NCBI GenBank assembly: GCA_905479545.1
Contig: CAJQNE010000290.1
Coordinates: 1-8,571, forward strand
Direction: 5' to 3'
DNA: 8,571 nt
Origin: an uncultured Gammaproteobacteria bacterium
Lineage (GTDB): Bacteria > Pseudomonadota > Gammaproteobacteria > CAJQNE01
Of this stretch, positions 1 to 4,998 are shown piece after piece. The first letter of the stretch is position 1; each line of letters begins with the position of its first letter. A program made the translations under genes and the position numbers. The notes beneath the pieces are model-generated. The model did not search any database and was not told where the DNA came from. It saw nothing but the letters and a program-made list of their open reading frames with translations.

Positions 1-15
1 GTGAGGCGGGCGCGC

Positions 16-48
16 AAGAAAAAAGCGGTAGGAATATTTCGCTACCGC
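16..48 (-). terminator. Intrinsic terminator, leftward
   Basis: Read on the minus strand, a 7-bp stem GCGGTAG / CTACCGC (48-42 with 31-25) is followed directly by TTTTTTCTT. The 10-base loop can pair further (GAA with TTC beyond a one-base bulge). On the plus strand there is no T-run after the stem, so it acts only leftward. No gene ending just upstream of it on the minus strand is recognisable. It must end either a small RNA, an unrecognised short gene, or read-through from engB. Confidence 0.75.
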
Positions 49-130
49 CGTTGTAAGGGCTCCTTGCCATAACCCGAGTCTCCCTTCGGGTGCACGCGCT
101 GCCCGTGGCAGTCGCTTTATTTTACTTGCC
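16..130 (-). ncRNA. Candidate small RNA (5' end uncertain)
   Basis: Upstream of the terminator at 16-48, the minus strand shows closely spaced hairpins: CTGCC-ACG-GGCAG (111-99), ACCCGA with TCGGGT enclosing the loop AGGGAGAC (91-72), and a short GGC-AAGGA-GCC element (about 68-58). Two loops expose GGA, the core bound by CsrA/RsmA proteins. The gene lies beyond the 3' end of engB, the place of spf (Spot 42) in E. coli and ersA in P. aeruginosa, although those run toward engB and this one would run away from it. No good promoter was found, so the 5' end near 130 is a guess. It could instead be the 3' tail of a longer transcript. Confidence 0.3.
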
Positions 131-307
131 TTTGTGATCACTGGCTCAGCGGCTCTGTCGCCATTTGCACTGACAGCCATAATCGCTGGTTCGTGAGCTG
201 TTTCGAGTTTACTGCAACAACGCAGTGCCGGGTTAAACCATCGATGTAAATAGCCAAAATGGTGAACTGCGTCACAGCGCGGCGCATGAATGCTAAAAAA
301 TATTAGC

Positions 308-323
308 CCGAACAACCGTTCGG
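308..323. promoter_or_regulatory. 16-bp palindrome, possible operator
   Basis: CCGAAC-AACC-GTTCGG is a perfect inverted repeat with 6-bp arms and a 4-base centre. The GAAC-N4-GTTC core resembles the two-fold operators of many TetR-family repressors (family knowledge). On the minus strand it sits directly before a TAATAT -10-like hexamer (about 303-298), so a bound protein could block leftward transcription. No regulator gene is in the window, and the -35 on that strand is poor. It could also be only an RNA hairpin. Confidence 0.25.
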
Positions 324-727
324 CAGTTGGAGGCTACGTCTCGTTTTACTCCGTTACGCGAGGGTCGAAGTTAGCTTGACTGAGAGATGAACTGAGTACT
401 TTCAACGGGCTACCGTTCAAAGCTGATTAATTGCTTTATTACAGGGGCGGGTGACTTAACGCAGTTCGTTCGGATATTTGTAGCCGGCCGGCGATCGTGC
501 AAGTTTACATTTTGATAACATTTGCTTTGAGCAAACTAGTTAGTCAGTTTTTTTACTGGTTAGCTCAGGACGAGAATGCGTGCAGGCGATTCGTTGGACA
601 AACGTGGCGCTGGTTCTCGCTCCAGCCGCTCCACCGGAGTGTAAGGTTGAGCGGTGTTGCAGAGCTAAACGGCATTCTGCTGAATAGCTTCAGGCACGCG
701 AAAGCGAGTAAAAGTGAGGGTTACGAC

Positions 728-805
728 ATGATCCATACAGGAGCAGTAATACAAATGATCGTCGCACTTTTTGCCATGGTAGCGGTGCTAGCTGCTACGG
801 CCTAA
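728..805 (+). CDS. Possible 25-aa membrane peptide
   Basis: ATG at 728 is preceded by GAGGG (716-720) with 7 bases spacing, a good ribosome binding site. The product would be 25 residues: a short polar start (MIHTGA) and then an almost wholly hydrophobic stretch to the C-terminus, enough for one membrane helix. The frame is open further upstream to a GTG at 497 (102 codons in all). The upstream part has unremarkable composition and no visible ribosome binding site, so the short form is preferred. I recognise no family. A convergent hairpin follows at 857-891. It may be a chance reading frame. Confidence 0.3.
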   Translation: MIHTGAVIQMIVALFAMVAVLAATA

Positions 806-856
806 GCCTTCGACTGGGAAGAACCCCGTCGTTAACCAGCCCATTAGGGCTAAACG

Positions 857-900
857 GCCGCCTGCTCATTGTCATGAGGTGAGTAGGCGGCTAAATTTTA
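857..900. terminator. Hairpin between converging units
   Basis: GCCGCCTGCTCA (857-868) pairs with TGAGTAGGCGGC (880-891) as a 12-bp stem with one G-T pair and an 11-base loop. On the plus strand TAAATTTTA follows; on the minus strand CGTTTA follows. Both tails are weak T-tracts. Its position just past the end of engB (minus) and of the possible small ORF (plus) suits a weak two-way terminator. Confidence 0.5.
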
Positions 901-910
901 GCGGCTGAGG

Positions 911-1624
911 TTATTCTGGCAGGCTCTTATCGCTTGCCTGAGCAGTGTCGGGGCTGACAGCCGCGGATTCATTCAGCCAGTCGCTAACAATCTGAATTAG
1001 CTGGTCGCTGCCCGTGCCTTTTGATGCGCTGAACAGCATGCATCGGCTGCCCGGGAACTCCTGTTTTAGCTGCTTTTCGACCTGCAGTTTTATGTTGCCT
1101 GCGGCGCCGCGGCCGAACTTATCAGCTTTATTAAGTAGACACAGTGTTGGCAGGTCACGCGCCTCACACCAGCTAATGAGCTGTATATCGAGATCGGTGA
1201 GGGGGCGTCGGCAGTCCATTACAATTACGACGCCTTTAAGGCTTTGACGGCTGTCGAGGTAATCGGCAATCAATTGGCCCCAGTTTGCCCTCATGCTGCT
1301 TCGTACTTTGGCAAATCCGTAGCCGGGAAGGTCAACCAGTCGCTGGGAATCACCGGGCAAGTTGAAGAAGTTCAGAAGTTGGGTGCGGCCAGGCGTTTTA
1401 CTCGTGCGGGCAAGTGCTTTGCGGTTCGTCAGCCGGTTTAGTGTGCTGCTCTTGCCAGAATTCGACCGGCCTGCAAAAGCCACCTCTGCGCCGCTGTCGC
1501 CCGGTAGTTGGGTCAGTCGCGCACAGCTAATGGCAAACTGAATTTGTTGAAAATTAATCCGCGCCGGGCTGCTAGCAGGGCTGTCACTGGCGGTGTTGCC
1601 TTGCGGCTTTTTAATAGTGCTCAT
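911..1624 (-). CDS. engB: Ribosome-biogenesis GTPase EngB/YihA
   Basis: EngB (YihA/YsxC) is an essential cytoplasmic GTPase of the TrmE-Era-EngA-EngB-Septin family, needed to complete the 50S ribosomal subunit. The 237-residue product shows the P-loop GRSNSGKSS (52-60), the switch I segment KTPGRTQ (76-82), G3 DLPGYG (98-103), G4 NKAD (165-168) and G5 SASKG (199-203). EngB is usually 200-220 residues. The extra length here is about 20 polar residues before the conserved INFQQIQF start and a polar C-terminal tail. No internal Met could serve as a later start, and the upstream ribosome binding site is weak. The DUF4345-type gene on the same strand ends 32 bases upstream, so translation may rely on a shared transcript. 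In Pseudomonas engB neighbours the cytochrome c4 and dsbA genes, as here. Confidence 0.96.
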   Translation of the reverse strand: MSTIKKPQGNTASDSPASSPARINFQQIQFAISCARLTQLPGDSGAEVAFAGRSNSGKSSTLNRLTNRKALARTSKTPGRTQLLNFFNLPGDSQRLVDLPGYGFAKVRSSMRANWGQLIADYLDSRQSLKGVVIVMDCRRPLTDLDIQLISWCEARDLPTLCLLNKADKFGRGAAGNIKLQVEKQLKQEFPGSRCMLFSASKGTGSDQLIQIVSDWLNESAAVSPDTAQASDKSLPE

Positions 1625-1656
1625 GCGCGCAGTTTACGCAGGCTGATCACCGGGTG

Positions 1657-2052
1657 TTAGTCGTTGCTTACGCGGCGATACCAAATCAGCAATATCGGCG
1701 GTAGTAGGAGCTCCAGGCCCAATAGCGCAACTATGGGCAGCGATGGCATGCCATGTAGAGCAATGGATAATATCCGTGCCAACCCGGCAACGAAAAATAT
1801 GGCTAATAGGCAGTAGAAGACCGGCGCATAGCGTTGCATGTCGCGGGCAAATAGCCATAGTAATATGCCGTACAGCGCGAACGAAACCCCGTAAAAGCGG
1901 TTTTGACTGTCGAGTACCGGGTCCGCAATTACGGCCGGCGGCAACGTTGCACCCAGCATTACATCGGCATTTAACCCCAGCGTCAGATGCAGGGTGCCAA
2001 CAGCGATAAATACCAGGCCGCCTGAATAGAGTATCGCCTTAAAAATGCTCAT
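1657..2052 (-). CDS. DUF4345-type small membrane protein
   Basis: The product is 131 residues, almost all hydrophobic, with four predicted membrane helices at about 6-26, 53-69, 76-98 and 105-125. The segment DSQNRFYGVSF (48-58) and GLARILSIALHG (90-101) match the pattern I know from DUF4345 inner-membrane proteins, whose function is unknown. The frame is open to an ATG at 2160, but the start at 2052 is chosen because GGGGAAAG lies 3 bases upstream, the helix pattern begins there, and the extra 36 residues are polar and unlike the family. It probably heads a transcript with engB. Just upstream is the palindrome at 2086-2104, shared with the divergent cytochrome c4 gene. Family assignment is from memory of the motif, without a search. 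Confidence 0.8.
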   Translation of the reverse strand: MSIFKAILYSGGLVFIAVGTLHLTLGLNADVMLGATLPPAVIADPVLDSQNRFYGVSFALYGILLWLFARDMQRYAPVFYCLLAIFFVAGLARILSIALHGMPSLPIVALLGLELLLPPILLIWYRRVSND

Positions 2053-2085
2053 TTTCTTTCCCCGTTGGGATTGTGACACTACCGC

Positions 2086-2104
2086 TTGGCACACTTTGTG
2101 CCAA
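2086..2104. promoter_or_regulatory. Palindrome resembling two-way sigma-54 promoter
   Basis: TTGGCACA-CTT-TGTGCCAA is a perfect inverted repeat with 8-bp arms. On each strand it matches the sigma-54 consensus TTGGCAC-N5-TTGC except for one base (GTGC in place of TTGC), with the required GG-N10-GC spacing. The plus-strand start would fall near 2113, ahead of cytochrome c4; the minus-strand start near 2077, about 25 bases before the DUF4345-type gene. The match may follow from symmetry alone, in which case a dimeric repressor or activator site is equally likely. No sigma-54 activator gene is in the window. Confidence 0.35.
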
Positions 2105-2267
2105 AATTCTGCGGCGTTAATGGTGCGGTAGAGCCGATTGCTGTTAGAATGCTGCGCCATTTTAAGTGCTGGCTATAGCGGTGATTTCATCCGTCGGCGG
2201 CGCTAGTTCACTAATATTGCACGGCCCACCAAACCACAGGGCCTATTTACTACAAGAGCTAATGTTT

Positions 2268-2921
2268 ATGAAAATGTTGCTGTCAGCCGCGATCGTCGGC
2301 GCACTCCTTTCTACTTCTGCGCTAGCAGCTAGTGCTGCGAAGCCTGCGGCAGCGCACAGTGATGCGATTGTTGGCGATGCGGCGGCAGGTTCAGCTAAGG
2401 CCGCTGCCTGTGTTGCTTGTCATGGCCCGAATGGTGTCAGCGCTAACCCTCTGTGGCCTAATCTGGCCGGCCAAGGCGCTGCGTACACCGCCAGCCAGCT
2501 AGCTGCGTTCAAATCAGGCGCTCGGAAAGATGCCGTAATGGCGGGTATGGCTGCGGGTTTAAGTGAGCAAGACATGGCTGATCTGGGCGCGCATTTTGCT
2601 AAGCAACCCGCGCGTATTGGTAGTGCTAACCCGGACATGATTACTGAAGGGCAGGCGATCTACCGTTCCGGTGATAATGACAACAGCATTTCTGCGTGTG
2701 CCGCCTGTCACGGCCCGGCTGGCAAAGGCGTTGCGTCGGCGGGTTTTCCGCAGATCGCTGGCCAGCACGCCGTTTACGTTACCGCTCAGCTTAAGGCTTA
2801 CCGTAGCGCTGAGCGCGGTAACGCGAAAGATCCGAAGCAGTTAATGATGCAGAACGTTGCGAAGAATTTGACAGACGCCCAAATTGACGCCGTTAGCTCG
2901 TATATCGAAGGGTTGAACTAA
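2268..2921 (+). CDS. cc4: Cytochrome c4 (di-haem)
   Basis: Cytochrome c4 is a periplasmic di-haem electron carrier, often membrane-associated, that passes electrons from the bc1 complex toward terminal oxidases such as cbb3. The 217-residue precursor has a signal peptide (MK, hydrophobic core to about residue 18, cleavage probably after ALA or ASA at 18-23) and two cytochrome c domains. Haem sites are CVACH (48-52) and CAACH (144-148); likely axial methionines are Met91 or Met94 and Met193 or Met194. The frame is open back to a GTG at 2166, but the ATG at 2268 is chosen because it gives a normal signal peptide and lies 9 bases from AAGAG (2254-2258). An ATG at 2262 is possible but too close to that site. 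It diverges from the DUF4345-type gene and ends in its own terminator before dsbA. Confidence 0.95.
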   Translation: MKMLLSAAIVGALLSTSALAASAAKPAAAHSDAIVGDAAAGSAKAAACVACHGPNGVSANPLWPNLAGQGAAYTASQLAAFKSGARKDAVMAGMAAGLSEQDMADLGAHFAKQPARIGSANPDMITEGQAIYRSGDNDNSISACAACHGPAGKGVASAGFPQIAGQHAVYVTAQLKAYRSAERGNAKDPKQLMMQNVAKNLTDAQIDAVSSYIEGLN

Positions 2922-2934
2922 CCAAGTCTCAGCG

Positions 2935-2992
2935 AAAACGGGCGGTAACGGCTTCTCCAATATCATTGGATGGAACTGGCCGCCCGTTTTTT
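2935..2992 (+). terminator. Terminator after cytochrome c4
   Basis: ACGGGCGG (2938-2945) pairs with CCGCCCGT (2980-2987) and a TTTTTT run follows (2987-2992). The AAAA before the stem can pair with the T-run, and farther out CTCAG and CTGAG (2996-3000) also pair. Inside the 34-base loop is a second perfect hairpin, TCCAAT-ATC-ATTGGA (2956-2970). The structure separates the c4 gene from dsbA. Confidence 0.88.
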
Positions 2993-3037
2993 CGTCTGAG
3001 GTGAAGTCTTTTTACTTAAACTTATTCCGGAAATCTT

Positions 3038-3688
3038 ATGCTTAATCGTTTGCTTACCCCTGTATTCCTGCTGTCGCTGTTAATTCCTGTGGCCTGCAGC
3101 GCACAAGAGCCTGTATCCGACAACCTTCAAGCCGGTAAAGATTTTCAGTTAATTAAGAACCAACAGAAGCCAAGCGACAACAGTAAAATCGAAGTGGCGG
3201 AAGTGTTCTGGTACGGCTGTCCGCACTGCTTTAGTTTAGAGCCGACAGTGAAGAAGTGGAAAGAGACTATGGCCGACGACGTAAAGTTTGTGCGGATGCC
3301 AGCGGTTTTTAAAGGTAACAAAGTCTGGAATTACCACGCGCGTGTTTATTACACCGCTGAAGTATTAGGTTACGGCGATAAAATTCACGAGCCAATGTTC
3401 GATGCGATTCACAACAAGGGCCAGAGTCTGAATAACGACCGGGCCGTGAAGGCGTTTCTGAAGCCGTTTGGTATATCGGCTGAAGAATTCGAATCGACCT
3501 CAAAGTCTTTTGCAGTGGAAACACGGCTGTCACAAGCTGAGCAAAAAATTAAGGCTTATCGGATGACCAGTGTTCCTGCCGTAGTGGTTAACGGCAAGTA
3601 TTGGACGAGCAGCCGTTTTGCTGGCTCAAATAAGTCGATTTTTGAAGTGGTAGATAAGCTAGTCGCCCGCGAGCGCGCCTCGCAGTAA
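3038..3688 (+). CDS. dsbA: Thiol:disulfide interchange protein DsbA
   Basis: DsbA is the periplasmic oxidase that introduces disulfide bonds into exported proteins and is reoxidised by DsbB. The 216-residue precursor has a signal peptide (about residues 1-22, ending near CSA-QE), then a thioredoxin fold with an inserted helical domain. The active site is CPHC at 61-64 within FWYGCPHC, the classical DsbA dipeptide. The cis-proline loop is TSVPA with Pro180. Length is normal for the family. Cys20 lies near the end of the signal peptide, but Pro at the -3 position makes a lipobox unlikely. The ribosome binding site is weak (CGGAAA at about 3028). In Pseudomonas dsbA also follows the c4 gene. Here a strong terminator lies between them, so dsbA probably has its own promoter, not clearly visible. 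Confidence 0.95.
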   Translation: MLNRLLTPVFLLSLLIPVACSAQEPVSDNLQAGKDFQLIKNQQKPSDNSKIEVAEVFWYGCPHCFSLEPTVKKWKETMADDVKFVRMPAVFKGNKVWNYHARVYYTAEVLGYGDKIHEPMFDAIHNKGQSLNNDRAVKAFLKPFGISAEEFESTSKSFAVETRLSQAEQKIKAYRMTSVPAVVVNGKYWTSSRFAGSNKSIFEVVDKLVARERASQ

Positions 3689-3698
3689 ATGAACGCCT

Positions 3699-3738
3699 GG
3701 CTTTCGTTTGACGAATAGCCCGGCTTAATACGGTATTA
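3699..3738. promoter_or_regulatory. Hairpin and palindrome after dsbA
   Basis: Just past the dsbA stop, GGCTTTCGT (3699-3707) pairs with ACGAATAGCC (3711-3720) around a TTG loop with one bulged T. No T-run follows, so it is at best a poor terminator. Six bases later is a 13-bp palindrome, TAATAC-G-GTATTA (3726-3738), upstream of the M14 peptidase gene. It may be an operator or part of a promoter. The TTGACG at 3708 is not at a usual distance from a good -10. Confidence 0.25.
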
Positions 3739-3875
3739 TTTGCGTCAGGCTTTCCCTGATTTTCATGGCAAGCACTGGCGCTGTTGGCAGGTTCGGCCGA
3801 CATTAATCATCACCTACCGCGGAATGGATGTTCAGGAATAACATGCCGGGCGGCTGCAAAATCGTCGGAGTAACG

Positions 3876-4760
3876 ATGACGCGACTAATAAACACCATTG
3901 CAGCGTTTGCTGCTGCTACGCTGCTAATGGGTGGTCCGGCAGTAGCGTATGAGCGCGAAAACTATGTTGATGCGGGTGTTGAAACGCTATGCCATAAGCT
4001 GGCGCGCAAGCTAGGTAGTGTGAGGCTCCATCATTGCATGGACGCTGGTTTGCAACCTAGTGGCGGCTATTCAGCAGACGGTCTGCCGTTAGCAATGCGC
4101 ACTGTTGGTTATGGCAATCCGTCGCCTAGCGCCCGGGTGCTGCTATTAGGCGGTATTCATGGTGATGAGTTCTCTGGCGTTAGTATTGTATTTAATTGGC
4201 TGCGTCGGCTTGATCGCAACGGTGTGGGCGATTTTCTCTGGCACATCGTGCCGACGGCGAACCCCGACGGTATTTTACGCCGCAAAGCTCAGCGTATGAA
4301 CGCTAACGGCGTTGATCTGAATCGTAATTTTCCTACGCCTAACTGGGATGTGCTGAGTCAGAAGTATTGGATTAAGCGGACGCGTCGAAACCCTCGTCGT
4401 TACCCTGGCCATGCGGCGGCTTCAGAGCCGGAGACTCGCTGGATAATGGATGAGATTGATCGTTTTCGGCCCGACGTAGTAGTGCAGGTTCATGCGCCTT
4501 ACGGCATCGTCGATTTTGATGGTGAGCGTGAGCCTCCGCAAAAACTGGGTCGGCTACATTTGCGATTGCTGGGTACTTACCCTGGTTCGCTGGGCAACTA
4601 CGGTCTGCAGCGAGATGTGCCGGTGCTGACAATCGAACTGCCTAGCGCCGGTTCTATGCCATCGCAGCGTGAAATGGATCGAATTTGGCGGGATATGGTG
4701 AAGTGGGTTGAAACCAATATCGCGCCGCAGGCCCGGGTGGTGAATTCAGAATATAGGTAG
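3876..4760 (+). CDS. Exported MpaA-like M14 zinc peptidase
   Basis: M14 metallopeptidases remove or cleave near C-terminal residues. The closest relative I recognise is E. coli MpaA, which cuts the gamma-D-Glu-diaminopimelate bond of murein tripeptide. The 294-residue product has a signal peptide (hydrophobic about 5-19, cleavage likely after AVA at 22-24). Zinc ligands are His95 and Glu98 in GGIHGDE and His206 in VQVHAPYG. NANGVDLNRNFP (142-153) is the M14 substrate-binding segment with Arg150, and Glu254 in TIELPS is the likely catalytic base. SEPET (183-187) and PGSLGNYG (236-243) also resemble MpaA. ATG 3876 is chosen for GGAG 5 bases upstream and a normal signal peptide; in-frame ATGs at 3828 and 3843 would add 16 or 11 residues before it. 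Unlike cytoplasmic MpaA this protein is probably periplasmic. Confidence 0.85.
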   Translation: MTRLINTIAAFAAATLLMGGPAVAYERENYVDAGVETLCHKLARKLGSVRLHHCMDAGLQPSGGYSADGLPLAMRTVGYGNPSPSARVLLLGGIHGDEFSGVSIVFNWLRRLDRNGVGDFLWHIVPTANPDGILRRKAQRMNANGVDLNRNFPTPNWDVLSQKYWIKRTRRNPRRYPGHAAASEPETRWIMDEIDRFRPDVVVQVHAPYGIVDFDGEREPPQKLGRLHLRLLGTYPGSLGNYGLQRDVPVLTIELPSAGSMPSQREMDRIWRDMVKWVETNIAPQARVVNSEYR

Positions 4761-4775
4761 TTCGGCTGAGACTCC

Positions 4776-4829
4776 TGACGCGTAACAAAAAAACGACTGC
4801 TCCGGCAGTCGTTTTTTTGTTACGCGTCA
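4776..4829. terminator. Two-way terminator, 25-bp perfect stem
   Basis: Positions 4776-4800 are the exact reverse complement of 4805-4829, around the loop TCCG. The inner part is a typical terminator, CGACTGC-TCCG-GCAGTCG followed by seven T, and on the minus strand it reads the same way with its own seven T. C(UCCG)G in RNA is a UNCG-type stable tetraloop. The stem then continues through the A/T runs and a further 11 bp (TGACGCGTAAC / GTTACGCGTCA). It ends the M14 gene and shields gap from upstream transcription. Confidence 0.92.
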
Positions 4830-4895
4830 CCGCGACGGCGAACGGCTCGCGACTTCAACGTCATTAGCTGGCGGAAGATGGCTCAACTCGCCTCG

Positions 4896-4904
4896 TGCTA
4901 TAAT
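4896..4904 (+). promoter_or_regulatory. Extended -10 promoter of gap
   Basis: TGCTATAAT combines a perfect TATAAT (4899-4904) with the TGN extended -10 element, which can replace a good -35. The bases 17 upstream (around 4876-4881, AGATGG) match -35 poorly. Transcription would start near 4911 and give a leader of about 88 bases before the gap start codon. It is the best sigma-70 promoter seen in the window. Confidence 0.7.
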
Positions 4905-4998
4905 GACGCGCCCGCGAAACCGGTATAGCCTTTTTGGTTGATCGTTGATTCGCGAATTATTCTTATTTTTCAGTAATTTACAGCGTTATGGGATGGTT

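Larger units (their letters stand above)
1..496. other. Gene-less left region
   Basis: I see no recognisable protein gene in these roughly 500 bases. The stretch contains a minus-strand intrinsic terminator (16-48), hairpins at 72-91 and 99-111, and a palindrome at 308-323. A minus-strand frame is open from about 337 to the left edge, but its translation (rich in Arg and Ala, no recognisable motif) runs straight through the terminator, so I do not call it. A 49-codon minus-strand ORF at 138-287 has no Shine-Dalgarno sequence. In Pseudomonas and E. coli the DNA beyond the 3' end of engB holds an sRNA gene and then polA. No PolA sequence is visible here. Confidence 0.6.

Noticed and set aside
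138..287. Minus-strand 49-codon ORF starting MRRAVTQF
   Set aside because: No Shine-Dalgarno sequence, no known family, unremarkable composition; likely chance.
1..337. Minus-strand frame open to the left edge (about 112 codons)
   Set aside because: No recognisable motif, no good start with ribosome binding site, and a strong intrinsic terminator lies inside it.
497..727. Upstream extension of the small plus-strand ORF from a GTG at 497
   Set aside because: No ribosome binding site at the GTG and no family resemblance; the 728 start has much better signals.
1014..1441. Plus-strand ORFs opposite engB
   Set aside because: They are antisense shadows of a clearly coding GTPase gene and encode nothing recognisable.
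3054..3100. DsbA as a lipoprotein through Cys20
   Set aside because: The -3 residue is Pro (PVAC), which does not fit a lipobox; ordinary signal peptidase I cleavage is more likely.
3708..3739. TTGACG and TATTAT as a promoter for the M14 gene
   Set aside because: Spacing is 20 bases, too long, and TTGACG lies in the loop and arm of a hairpin.
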